Source: Pelobates cultripes (taxonomy: Eukaryota > Chordata > Amphibia > Anura > Pelobatidae). Taken from it: a stretch of 64,000 bases of DNA. The first letter of the stretch is position 1. Every line of letters starts with the position of its first letter. Both the position numbers and the translations under genes were made by a program. This document shows, piece after piece, positions 22,519 to 32,999 of the stretch. The stretch is taken from NCBI GenBank assembly GCA_933207985.1, contig OW240914.1, positions 136,229,955 through 136,293,954 of the forward strand. The letters run 5' to 3'. Under the pieces are notes generated by a model that ran no database searches, was not told the origin of the DNA, and saw only the letters and a program-made list of their open reading frames with translations.

Positions 22519-24069
22519 TACAACACAATGTAACTCCAAGTCAATCACACTTCTGTGAAATCAAACTGTCCACTTAGGAAGCAACACTGAGTGACAATCT
22601 ATTTTACATGCTATTGTGCAAATGGGATAGACAACAGGTGGAAATTATAGGCAATTAGCAAGACACCCCCAATAAAGGAGTGGTTCTGCAGGTGGTGACC
22701 ACAGACCACTTCTCAGTTCCTATGCTTCCTGGCTGATGTTTTGGTCACTTTTGAATGCTGGCGGTGCTTTCACTCTAGTGGTAGCATGAGACGGAGTCTA
22801 CAACCCACACAAGTGGCTCAGGTAGTGCAGCTCATCCAGGATGGCACATCAATGCGAGCTGTGGCAAGAAGGTTTGCTGTGTCTGTCAGCGTAGTGTCCA
22901 GAGCATGGAGGTGTTACCAGGAGACAGGCCAGTACATCAGGAGACGTGGAGGAGGCCGTAGGAGGGCAACAACCCAGCAGCAGGACCGCTACCTCCACCT
23001 TTGTGCAAGGAGGAACAGGAGGAGCACTGCCAGAGCCCTGCAAAATTACCTCAAGCAGGCCACAAATGTGCATGTGTCTGCTCAAACGGTCAGAAACAGA
23101 CTCCATGAGGGTGGTATGAGGGCCCGACGTCCACAGGTGGGGGTTGTGCTTACAGCCCAACACCGTGCAGGACGTTTGGCATTTGCCAGAGAACACCAAG
23201 ATTGGCAAATTCGCCACTGGCGCCCTGTGCTCTTCACAGATGAAAGCAGATTCACACTGAGCACATGTGACAGATGTGACAGAGTCTGGAGACGCCGTGG
23301 AGAATGTTCTGCTGCCTGCAACATCCTCCAGCATGACCGGTTTGGCAGTGGGTCAGTAATGGTGTGGGGTGGCATTTCTTTGGGGGGCCGCACAGCCCTC
23401 CATGTGCTCGCCAGCGGTAGACTAACTGCCATTAGGTACCGAGATGAGTTCCTCAGACCCCTTGTGAGACCATATGCTGGTGCGGTTGGCCCTGGGTTCC
23501 TCCTAATGCAAGACAATGCTAGACCTCATGTGGCTGGAGTGTGTCAGCAGTTCCTGCAAGACGAAGGCATTGATGCTATGGACTGGCCCGCCCGTTCCCC
23601 AGACCTGAATCCATTTGAGCACATCTGGGACATCATGTCTCGCTCCACCCACCAACGTCACGTTGCACCACAGACTGTCCAGGAGTTGGCAGATGCTTTA
23701 GTCCAGGTCTGGGAGGAGATCCCTCAGGAGACCAATCCGCCACCTCATCAGGAGCATGCACAGGCGTTGTAGGGTGGTCATACAGGTACGTGGAGGCCAC
23801 ACACACTACTGAGCCTCATTTTGACTTGTTTTACGGACATTACATCAAAGTTGGATCAGCCTGTAGTGTGTTTTTCCACTTTAATTTTGAGTGTAACTCC
23901 AAATACAGACCTCCATGGGTTGAAAAATTTGATTTCCATTTTTTAATTTATGTGTGATTTTGTTGTCAGCACATTCAACTATGCAAAGAACAAAGTATTT
24001 CAGAAGAATATTTAATTCATTCAGAATGTGTTATTTTTGTGTTCCCTTTATTTTTTTTGAGCAGTGTAT
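22519..24069 (+). mobile_element. Tc1-like DNA transposon, left end lost
   Basis: It contains a nearly intact Tc1-type transposase (22786-23772) with typical non-coding flanks. The right end CTTTATTTTTTTTGAGCAGTGTATA is present (24046-24069). A matching left terminal repeat was not found near 22519, where recognisable element text begins (CAACACAATGTAACTCC). One terminal repeat is therefore missing, and the copy should be immobile. Confidence 0.85.
22786..23772 (+). CDS. Tc1-family transposase, C-terminal frameshift
   Basis: A Tc1/mariner transposase binds the terminal repeats and cuts and pastes the element at TA sites. The start chosen is the ATG at 22786 ([10 protein letters not shown]). 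The N-terminal half holds a paired-like helix-turn-helix DNA-binding region (residues about 5-110; [20 protein letters not shown]). The catalytic DD34E triad is visible: D in LFTDESRF, D in [10 protein letters not shown] and E in [10 protein letters not shown]. The length of 328 residues is near the usual 340. At about 23733 an extra A in GAGACCAATCC shifts the frame, so the protein ends QEHAQAL instead of continuing about 26 residues to a GGHTHY-type end near 23811. Otherwise the frame is open, which implies recent arrival. Confidence 0.85.
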   Translation: MRRSLQPTQVAQVVQLIQDGTSMRAVARRFAVSVSVVSRAWRCYQETGQYIRRRGGGRRRATTQQQDRYLHLCARRNRRSTARALQNYLKQATNVHVSAQTVRNRLHEGGMRARRPQVGVVLTAQHRAGRLAFAREHQDWQIRHWRPVLFTDESRFTLSTCDRCDRVWRRRGECSAACNILQHDRFGSGSVMVWGGISLGGRTALHVLASGRLTAIRYRDEFLRPLVRPYAGAVGPGFLLMQDNARPHVAGVCQQFLQDEGIDAMDWPARSPDLNPFEHIWDIMSRSTHQRHVAPQTVQELADALVQVWEEIPQETNPPPHQEHAQAL

Positions 24070-25345
24070 AAGTACCAGTGTGAAGTGGTTAGTGGAAACA
24101 AAAATTAAAATTTTGGTTGGGCATAAAAACTTTAAAAAAAATAAAGTTACAAATGAGAAAACAGTGCCATGGACATTTTCCTACATATTGTATATTCCTT
24201 CCACATTGCAGTCATAGACACAGACAATAATACAAGTCCACATAAACACACTCTGATACACGCACATTTACACACACAAACACACTGATGCACAGAGACA
24301 CACACATTGACAAATAGACATACTGTTTCAATGTGTATCTGGGTTTGTGTATTTCTGAGTGTGTCTGGCCTTGTCTACTTGTGTATGTGCCTGAGAGTGT
24401 GTTTTTGACAGTGAGTATCCTTGTATGTCTCTGTGAGCATGTGACAAGACGAGGAGGTAAATGAGACAGGGTTGGGGGCAGGGCCTATGGCGTCGGCCTG
24501 CTGGAGGCGCCCACCGGGATATTTCCTGGTGGGCTCCCCCTGTCTTGTACCGCAGCGCCGGGCCGCTCCTCCAGGCACCCGAAGGTGGGGGCGCCCAAAG
24601 GAGCCCTGTCACAGTATGGCAGAGCAGGTAACTTCTTATCTTGATGACAGGTGCCTGCTCTGCCATCAAATTCCGGTGACCAGAAGAGAGGGGATGGAGC
24701 AGGCGGGGAGGGAGGCTCTTCTTGCAGCTCCTCACTCCTCCCTTGCACGCTGTCCACAGACCCTTGCATCATTCATATGACATCCTTCACATACATATTG
24801 GAGTCAGAATTATGACACTGACCAATGAAAGGTAGTCTATAATTATTTAAACCCTCGTGACAGACAAAACTTTGCCTTGTCATGGTTTATGTTTGGATAT
24901 CCAATAGTGTTTATTAAACTGATTGTCTCTTCTGGTATCTGGAGTAGGTTAGTTCTTGATTACTGTGTCTTCTGTTATCCGTAACCTTTGTTTTCTTGTT
25001 TACATGTTACTCTGTATCCCTTGACCTTGTCTAGTTTACCAACTTTCTCATAGCTTCTTCTTAGGATGCTTTGCTTATCATGTTACCATGTTAATCTGGT
25101 CACCCCTAAAGACCGATAATAGTCTACTAGTCAAATCTTAATCCTGCTTTGTTAGGCTTGACCTGAGTTCTGTATGCTAGGGCTCTACTCTATCCTGACA
25201 CCCACACACTCATAGACTTACAAACACGTTCACACTGTGGTTGCTAGTTTACCATTTGTTTTGGGGAAATTGATCAGTTTTGATTTTTTGCAGGCAGACT
25301 ATAAAGTGTTGCCCAACTGCACATGCTCACTACGTGAAAATACAC
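24070..25345. other. No gene; CA-rich tract and GC-rich block
   Basis: 24225-24420 is an imperfect CACA/TGTG tract. 24470-24770 is GC-rich (GGAGGCGCCCACCGGG, CGCAGCGCCGGGCCGC) with overlapping ORFs on both strands and no domain; probably a repeat. 24780-25345 is plain AT-rich sequence. Confidence 0.45.
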
Positions 25346-25690
25346 TGATCAGCCACAACATTAGAACAGTCAATTCTTGAATTTCATGTTTTGGAAGCAG
25401 GAAAAATGGGCAAGCAAAAAGATCTGAGTGACTTTGGCAAAGGTCAAATAGTGATGGCTAGACAACTGGGTCACAGCATCCCCAAAAATTCAAGTCTTGT
25501 TGTTTCCCATATGCAGTGGTTAGTACCTACCAAAAATGGTGCAAGGAAGGACAATTGGTGAACCACCATCAGGGTCATGGGTGCCCAAAGCTAATTGATG
25601 CACATGGAGAGCTAAGGCTAGCATAATTGTTCCAATCACACAGAAGAGCTATTGTAGCCCAAATTGCTGAGAAACTCCTTTGCTAAGATA
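25346..25690 (+). mobile_element. Tc1-type transposon 5' fragment
   Basis: It starts with the terminal text ACTGATCAGCCACAACATTA and runs into a decayed transposase N-terminus (ATGGGCAAGCAAAAAGATCT, then GCTAGACAACTGGGTCA). The fragment stops near 25690 before any catalytic motif. It belongs to a different Tc1 lineage from the element at 22519. Confidence 0.7.
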
Positions 25691-26639
25691 GGTGGTTTTA
25701 AGTTGCCCTGTGTAATTTAAAACTGTATTTTTTTTTTGTGTATGCTGTTTCCTGATCTGTATTTTGCATATAATTTGGTCTCTGAGGCAGCACCAGTACT
25801 TAGAAATGCATGTTCTAGGTGTGTCCCCAATTCCTCTTTTTTCTATGGATCATAAAGGACCAGCACGTTTGCCGCCGCATTATCTTCAGCAAAATTTGTG
25901 ACACAGTGGAGTTCCACTTTGAAACATATCTTTGATCAGCAGAGAGTGATAAATTCCCTGTCATAAGAGATAAGCATAGTAGTGACATGTCCACTGGGTA
26001 GAGAGGAATAGCGCGCTACAGGTCTGATTGTATCATTCCTTAAGCTAGTCAGTTTAAGTCAAACCACAGCTAGCCTTGGGCAGGAGTCTCCATTATTCAC
26101 ACCCCTAAAGGACTACATGGAAGCAGTCCTAGAGAGTCATGTGTTTGTACCTGGGAGAGGCTGTGTCCAGATGTAGCATGTTTTATTAGTAGGTTGAAGG
26201 AGGATTGCATGCATTAAAAAATATTCACATCACTTTAGAGTTGAAAGCAGAGAAAGAGGGTATGAGAATAGAGAAGCAGCAGCAGTTGGCAATGGCTGTA
26301 ACTACAATTCAAACAAGTACTGAAACTCCTCATAGCACTGGCAGCACCTCTGTGCAGCAGAAACCCCCTTCTTTAGCTGGTTTCAGTGATCGTGGTGCTA
26401 AAGGCAGAGGCAGACAGAGTAGAGAAGCAACCAGAGCCATGGCAAGTGACACCAGTGGAACAATATCATCATCACAGCCAGAGTAGCACCTCTGAAATGA
26501 TTGACGCCCAGAACCTACTCTGTCTCCTACGAAAGAGCCTTTTACTTACTAAAAAGAAGGTCAAATGTGGCCAGGGCTTAGGTTGCGCAACAATTGCTGT
26601 TATTACAACCACATGTTCAGAGTGAGAGAGTCTTCTCAG
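25691..26639. other. Possible hAT transposase relic
   Basis: Short frames at 26205-26486 and 26386-26625 (plus) are Ser/Thr/Gln-rich. The stretch 25850-26640 translated with frameshifts recalls the C-terminal part of a ZBED-type hAT transposase, ending in CSE-like text near 26620. No motif is clear enough to be sure. Confidence 0.25.
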
Positions 26640-27101
26640 TTAAAGTAACACTATAGGGTCAGGAACACAAATGTATTCCTGACACTATTGTGTTAAAACC
26701 ACCATCTAGCAACCCTTGTCCCCCTGGCCTCCCTAAATATAGTAAAATCTTACTGTTATTCCAGTCCTCAGCATTGGATTTGCTGAGATTGTCAATTCTG
26801 ATGACATCAGCCAGGGGTGCAGCCAAACACTGAATCAATGCATCAATGGATTTCTATAAGGAAAGCTCAGTGTTTCCATGCAGAGGGTGTAGACACTGAA
26901 TGTAACACAGCACTGCCCAAGGATGCACCTCTAGAAGCCATCTGAGAAGTGGCCACTATAAGTGTCCCTAGGCTGGAATGTAAACACTGCCTTTTCTCTA
27001 AAAGACAGTGTTTATTGCAAAAACCTTGCAGGGATTGATTATAATCATTAGAACAAATATAATGTGCTGTATTTGTTCTGGTGACTATAGTTTCCCTTTA
27101 A
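26640..27101 (-). mobile_element. T2/Kolobok-type MITE, full length
   Basis: The left end reads TTAAAGTAACACTATAG and the right end CTATAGTTTCCCTTTAA, giving imperfect terminal repeats and TTAA at both edges. The length is 462 bp. Its right half (AAACACTGCC..GGCAGTGTTT-like hairpin, TTGTTCTGGTGACTATAG) is the reverse of the start of the element at 36207, so this copy is in the opposite orientation. Confidence 0.8.
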
Positions 27102-27185
27102 TAGCAACATTCTCAATCTCCAGAGGTCACAGCTCTCACAAGTTTAAGTCGAGAAATAGCATTTTTAACTTTTAACCTATGTTAA

Positions 27186-27873
27186 TGTCACGGCACTGCC
27201 GTGTACTCACCCGCAGTTACTCGCCTCTCCCAGAGACCCCTCTCCCGGGTCTGCAGTGGTTTATTCTCTCCCTCTCGCCACAGAGGTCCGCGGCAAGCAT
27301 GCCGTTGCGGCAAGATGGTGGCCGCCACGCAGACCCAGCGTTCTGCACAGGGAGGAGGGGGAGAGCTGCAGATCTGTTAGGGGAGGGCAGGTCAGGGACT
27401 ATGGTGCAAACCAAGATGTGTCCCTGACCTCTCTTTATAATTCCTGTGTGCCCCACCTACTGGTGAGAGGTGGCCGGTTACGTGAGCCTGGTTCCCTATT
27501 TAAACCAAGCACACCTTCCAGTCAGTGCTTGGTTGTTTTTCTTGCCTTTTGCCCTGATTTAGAGCTCATGTTACTGGTTCATGACCCTTGATCCCCTGAT
27601 TGATTTTCCTTGCCTGCTGCCTGACCTGACTCTGGATTAATCGACTTCACTTGTCTGCAGCCTGACTTCAGATTTATTGACTGCACTTACTGCTTCTTCC
27701 CTTCTCGGATTCCTCTCCTGGCTTCTTCCCATTAAAGGCCTCCATGCCACTACAGACCCTTCGGGACCCTGTCCCCACTTCCAGGTGCTCCTAAGGGTCA
27801 TGATTGTAAGGGAGTGCTGTTCCGCTGCAATTGGGTTCTGTCACCTCTGCAAAAACCTCAGGTGGGTGTGCCA
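27186..27873 (+). repeat. Ty3/gypsy 5' LTR
   Basis: It begins TGTCACGG. By alignment to the end of the element (GGTGGGTGTAACA) it ends at about 27873 (GGTGGGTGTGCCA). The text from CTGGTTCATGACCCTTGATC (27574) onward is repeated in the 3' LTR remnant at 30568. A TATTTAAACC word at 27497 is a plausible core promoter. Confidence 0.75.
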
Positions 27874-27877
27874 TATC

Positions 27878-28831
27878 ATGGAGCCCACAGGAACAGCTGA
27901 AGCTATTACTGCCTTGACCCAACAAATGACGGCTTTAGCCCAAGCCGTTCAGGATCTGCAAGGCAGTAACACCGCACTACTACAGCGTGAACAGAGAAGG
28001 GCTCCGTCCGTACCCTTTCCAGAGAAATCCTCCTCGGCCGTCCACATGTCACCCATGTCTCTAGAACCAGCCATTCCCATGCATGACAAGTTCACCGGAA
28101 AAAAGACTGAACTGCGATCATTTATAACAGCCTGTGAACTACTCTTCACTCTAAAACCACGTACATACCCTTATGATTATGTGAAGGTTCGCACTACTAT
28201 TGCTTTGTTATCTGGTCAACCCCAAACATGGGCACATCAACTCCTGCACTCCATCAGTCCAATATTGGGCTCATGGGACTCATTTGCTACCACTATGTGC
28301 ACGTTATATGATGGTCCTTTGAGACCCTCTGCTGCCCGCAGTACCCTCCGTTCCCTCTGGCAGGGAAAAAGACCCATGGAAGACTACACCACACATTTCC
28401 AGGAGCTAGCTGTTAACAGAGGTTATAATGAAACCGGCCTGATAGAACATTACAGACTGGGTCTGTCTGAGGCCTTAAAAGATTAACTAGCTAGTGTTGG
28501 GGTACCCACTTCTTTGGAAGATCTGATCCTCCTGGTCACTGAATTAGACCGACGCTTCCATGAACGGAGAAGTGAGAGACAAACTCCAGCCAATCTCTGG
28601 CCTTTGGATTTATCTTGTTCTGTGGCTTCTGCTTCATCTTTTTCCACCTCCTCCTCCGAGGAACCCATACAAATAGGCATGGTTCGTCGCCCCCTGACTG
28701 AAGAAGAATGCAAGAGACGTCACTCTCAAGGACTTTGTCTCTACTGTGGGAAAGCCGATCACCAACTGCGGTCCTGCCCAGTCCGACCAAGTACCTCACC
28801 TAGTAAATGTCCCATAGCTCCTTCTTTTTAG
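27878..28831 (+). pseudogene. Ty3/gypsy gag with one in-frame stop
   Basis: Gag forms the particle that packages the retrotransposon RNA. The frame from the ATG at 27878 (MEPTGTAEAITALT) is open for 202 codons, reaches a TAA at 28484-28486, then continues in the same frame to 28831. The first part contains a coiled-coil-like Gln/Ala-rich N-terminus and a capsid-type region (KFTGKKTELRSFITACELLF..LLSGQPQTWA). The last part has a zinc knuckle CLYCGKADHQLRSC of the CX2CX4HX4C type. A single nonsense change therefore separates the capsid from the RNA-binding part. The ATG lies only five bases after the inferred LTR end, leaving no room for a normal primer-binding site. Confidence 0.85.
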
Positions 28832-28879
28832 ACTTCTACAGTCCCATCAGCCTCTTCTTACCTTTCTGTTTCTCTTTAT

Positions 28880-30560
28880 CTCCAGTGGGAAAGTAGAGAC
28901 CACCAAGTCACAGCCATCAATGACTCAGGAGCCAGCGGCTGGTTCATAGATCAAACATTGGCACAAACCTGTCACCTGCCCACTACTTTTTTTTTTTTTG
29001 CACCACTACTTGCTTAAATAAGACACCCATGCATCTGCTCACTATGATTCCTGATCTTCCTGTCATATTGCCAGACAAATACAAGGAATTCCAAAACGTC
29101 TTCAACAAAAGGAATGCAGATCATTTGCCCCCGAGATGACCTGATCCCGGGTGCTCCTATCCCCCATGGATGCATATTTCCTCTCTCAGAAGCTGAGCTC
29201 AAACATCTTAAAGAGTACATTTCTGAAAACCTAGCCAAAGGTTTTATCAGACCTTCATCATCCCCAGCAGGAGCAGGCATATATTTCATTGGCAAGAAAG
29301 ATTGAGGTCTGCGCCCATGTGTTGACTATCGTGCCCTAAATAATATCACCATCAAGAACTGATATCCTCTACCTCTGATACCCAAGCTCCTAGACAGATT
29401 AAGGAAAATAAGAATATTCTCGAAGTTAGATCTACGAGATGCATATAACCTGGTCCGTATCCGTAAAGACGATGAGTGGATTGAAATGGATCCTCGTAAG
29501 ATCACAGCTATCCTGGAATGGCACATACGCAAAGACAAGAGGTCTGTACAGCGTTTCATGGGAGTCGACAACTTTTATAGGCGTTTTATCAGAAATTTTT
29601 CCCAAGTGTGTTCTCCCATAACAGCTTTGACTAAAAAAATGGACCACCCAAACCCAAGAAGCCTTTCAAAAGTTAAAAAACTCTTTACCCAACCTCCTAT
29701 CCTCAGACAACCCGATACCACAAAAGCTTTTTTCATTGAGGTAGATGCCTCCGATATTTCTATTTTTACTCTCCTTAACTATCGCCTGCAGAGATGAACT
29801 ACTATGTAGGTGAGCGAGAACTTCCTGCTGTCAAGGATACTCTAGAAGAATGGCGCTACCTACTTGAGGGAGCTCCTTACCCATCACAGTATATACAGAC
29901 CATCGTAACTTAGAATATCTTCATGCTGCCAAGAGACTATGTCCCCGCCAAGCCCGCTGGGCCTTATTCTTCTCCAGATTTAACCTACAGATTACCTACT
30001 GCCCTTGGTCAAAAAATCAAAAAGCTGACACCCTATCATGCATGTACAAAAGGACAGATCCAACAAACCCAATCCAAGACACCATTCTATCCCCGCGTCA
30101 GTTCCTAGCAGGTCTCTCTCCCAGACCGCATACGTAACCTAGCGGTACAACCACCTATTACGTCCCGCCTCTAGCCCAGAGACAAGGACTATGGTACCAC
30201 GACGAACAGCTGTATGAAGCACTCTCACTCCAGTCCGAGGTAATTAGCCAGTTTCATGACACCCTTTCGGCAGGCCATGGAGGAGTTTCCCAGACTTGAA
30301 AACATTAGCCGTTATTATTGGTGGCCCTCTATCAAGATGGACATCAGGGACTACATCCTCTCATGCGACGTATGTGCTCAATCAAAGACCCCAAAGGTAA
30401 AACCAGTGGGCCTTTTACAACCTCCTGCAATTCCTCAAGGGCCATGGAACGACATAGCTATGGATTTTTTTTGTGGATTTATCTCTATCACACAAACACA
30501 ACACCATCATGGTGGTAGTGGATCGATTTACGAAGATGGCGGATTTCATTCCCTCCATCG
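28880..30560 (+). pseudogene. Ty3/gypsy pol remnant (protease, RT, RNase H, integrase)
   Basis: Fragments appear in the correct order. The protease catalytic DSG occurs in NDSGASGWFIDQ (near 28920). The fingers region of the reverse transcriptase follows at 29120-29480 ([40 protein letters not shown]). The frame then jumps to the thumb ([24 protein letters not shown]), skipping the catalytic YxDD segment. RNase H traces lie at 29740-29960. An integrase zinc domain is visible at about 30250-30400 (GHGGV, LSCDVCAQSK), followed by the start of the core (WNDIAMDFF). Stops and frameshifts occur throughout. The integrase breaks off after MADFIPS-like text at 30560, where LTR sequence begins. Confidence 0.85.
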
Positions 30561-30567
30561 GCTGTTC

Positions 30568-30733
30568 CTGGTTCATGACCCTTGATCCGCTTATTGATTC
30601 TCCTTGCCTGCTGCCTGACCTGACTCCGGATTGATCGACTTCTCTTGTCTGCAGCTTGACTTCGGATTTATTGACTGCGCTTCCTGCTTCTTCCCTTCCG
30701 TCACCTCTGCAAAAACCCCAGGTGGGTGTAACA
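30568..30733 (+). repeat. Ty3/gypsy 3' LTR remnant
   Basis: The sequence from CTGGTTCATGACCC matches the 5' LTR from 27574, but a stretch of about 140 bp present in the 5' copy (27705-27839) is missing near 30698. It ends GGTGGGTGTAACA next to the target duplication. Confidence 0.85.
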
Positions 30734-30779
30734 GTTAACTCTATCTTTGTTTTAGTGATGTGGTGGACACTTGTTGTCA

Positions 30780-31800
30780 GGGGGGTCACATCCAAACAAT
30801 CTGCTGCTGCTATTCTTAATTCCAAATTCTAAATATTTCCCTTTAGGGGTTATTGGGTAGGAGTGAGATAGGGCTGCAGTGCTTTGCCCTGTACAACTCT
30901 GCAGTATATATTTGTTTCCTAAATAAACTCCTATGTGTCAGTCTGCCTCCACCCTGAGCTTATGCCCATGGCTGCGGCTATTCAGTGGCAATTATTATTT
31001 ATACCCTTTAGGGGTTATTGTTTGGTAGTAGGTTTGCAGTTCCTCATCCTGTACAGCGCTACAGTATATTTTGTTGCTATTCTTGCAGGGGCGTAAAATA
31101 AGATATGTGAGTGTCTGTGCTGCTGCTGGGTCACAGCTGATCCGATAATTTTGTCCAAAAACTCCTGCTGCTGCTCTTATGACTTCAAATGAATTAAAAT
31201 ATCCCCCTTTAGAGCTGTGTAGAAGGGTACCGCTGCAGTGTTTTGCCCTGTGCAGCACTGGAGTATGTGTATTTTAATCATTCTGCTGTCCAGAGGCTCA
31301 TGTCCAAAATTTGCTGCTGTTCTAACTTCAAAATCAAATTCAAACCACTTTAAAAACAGGGCTTTTCTGTCTATTGCCCACTCAAAGTTGTTGTAAAGTG
31401 ACTTTGACAGTGTCTGTGGCACAGTGTTCATTCAAACTAAATTCATTAAACAAAAAAAGGCCGTCTTCTTGTGTCTTCTTCTATTCCCCGGACCCCACTC
31501 AAAGTTGTTGTAAAGTAAGTCTGGCAGTAGCTATAGCTCTGCAATAACCTAACCATGGAGAAGGGTACTGCTTCAGAGCTTCTACCTCTGTCCTCGAGCT
31601 CATGTCCAGAGGCTGCCACTGTTCTCTTGAATTAATTAACATTAAAATTATCCATTTAGGGGTTGTAGGGAAAAGGGTATTGATGCAGTGCTTCACCCTG
31701 TAATAGGACAAAGCACTGCAGTGTTTTATTATATTTTTTGCAGGGTCTTGTGAAAATATAAAATATAATAATATTATGAGCAAAACTGAAAAAAAGTGTT
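30780..31800. repeat. Decayed tandem repeat, roughly 160-200 bp units
   Basis: Words such as TTTAGGGGTTATTG (30842, 31006), TGCAGTGCTTTGCCCTGTAC (30872, 31234 variant, 31685 variant) and GCTCATGTCC (31287, 31599) recur in the same order. A shorter exact repeat CCACTCAAAGTTGTTGTAAAGT sits at 31378 and 31495. No ORF of note is present. The source family is not recognised. Confidence 0.6.
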
Positions 31801-32995
31801 TTTTTCTAATATTATGGGGGTTTTGTTCATAACTACTATTATGTTAAGCATAGATATAGGTATAAGATGTCAGAAGAAATCCCTATCTGTCCTTTAAAAA
31901 AATCAGGGGGGCAGGGCATGGATGCCATGGAGAGTGGAAGCAAAGTTCCACAGCTCCTCACATTTTTTTACTACTACGACTGACCTGTCAGATTTAATCA
32001 ACTCCCAGATGTTCTTGTCTAACTGGGTGCATCCTGGTGAACAGGCTGATACCATTCAAACAGCACTTTTTTTATTTTTATCTTAGTGCAGTTCTAATCC
32101 TTTGGCGACCTACTGTGATCAATGTGCAGGAGAATTAGCTGAATTAGCTTGTGACTCTATCTATAATAACACTTCGCCCCCATCTCTGAACCAGTATGGG
32201 TTATCTTGGTCCCCTCTTCACTGGCTTCTGCCACAGGCTGATCAGTTCGCCTATTAAAGATCATGAGCAGATTCAAGGTGGCTGCTGCTACCTCACCAGA
32301 GATGGGTCAGTGACTTTTACATGTGGACACTCTGCTTAGTGCATTCAATGACATCTGGGCAAGATTCTGGGCAAAGCTCAACCAGAGGACTCCCCTAATT
32401 CTGGGCCAAGTCTTGAAAGTGGAATACTTAAGCCAACCAATTAGAGTGTGCTGACTCTTACTTGTCAGAGCACTCTGATTTGTTGACTTAAGCCAACTAA
32501 TCAGAATGCTCTGGTGTGAGAAGGGTTTCCTTGCCCTGCAAGCTCAGTCTGCATGGAGCCCCCACTGGATGGTGATGGAATATTTTTTTTCCTGCATATT
32601 GTTTTTATTTAGCCTTTTCTGGGGCTGAAAAAAAAAGAGGAAAGAAAAAAGAAGATATCTAATAGTAAGTATTACTTTCTTATTTTTCAGGTATTTAGTG
32701 TATTGCCCCACTCACTATTATTAGGGTGAGGGGGTAAGTGGGGTATTTGTTTATTATGGGGTGACTAGGGGCTTGGGGACCCCTCGTCACAGGGGGAATT
32801 ATTTTTACAATTAGCCCCCACCCACCACCAATGGGTGGGGTCTGGGGTGGACAATAGGTGAATATACTGAATCCCAAAAGTTAATAAACAATATGCCATC
32901 CTAATGGGAAAGTAGATTATATCAGGAACTTTGCACAGAGAGATAGTGTGTATATATATATAGGGTTTTAAGAATTTTTGTCAGCCAATTAGCTT
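31801..32995. other. No gene seen
   Basis: Mixed sequence: a G-rich start (GGGGGGCAGGGCATGG near 31907), an A-rich tract (32629-32660) and a GC-skewed stretch at 32700-32860 with short inverted words (CCCACCCACC..GGGTGGGG). No domain in any frame. Confidence 0.45.
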
Positions 32996-32999
32996 TGTT

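Larger units (their letters stand above)
27186..30733 (+). mobile_element. Ty3/gypsy element, internally deleted, with target duplication
   Basis: The element starts TGTCACGGCACTGCC and ends GGTGGGTGTAACA. It is flanked by the 5-bp target duplication GTTAA (27181-27185 and 30734-30738), the size made by gypsy integrases. The order is 5' LTR, gag, protease, reverse transcriptase, RNase H, integrase, truncated 3' LTR. Large pieces are missing: the YxDD part of the reverse transcriptase and everything from the middle of the integrase to the middle of the 3' LTR. Confidence 0.9.

Noticed and set aside
22849..23516. Minus-strand ORFs over the Tc1 transposase
   Set aside because: Shadows of the plus-strand transposase gene.
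24328..24780. GC-rich ORFs of 95-135 residues
   Set aside because: Overlap on opposite strands, no domain, and they lie in a CA-rich and GC-rich repeat-like block.
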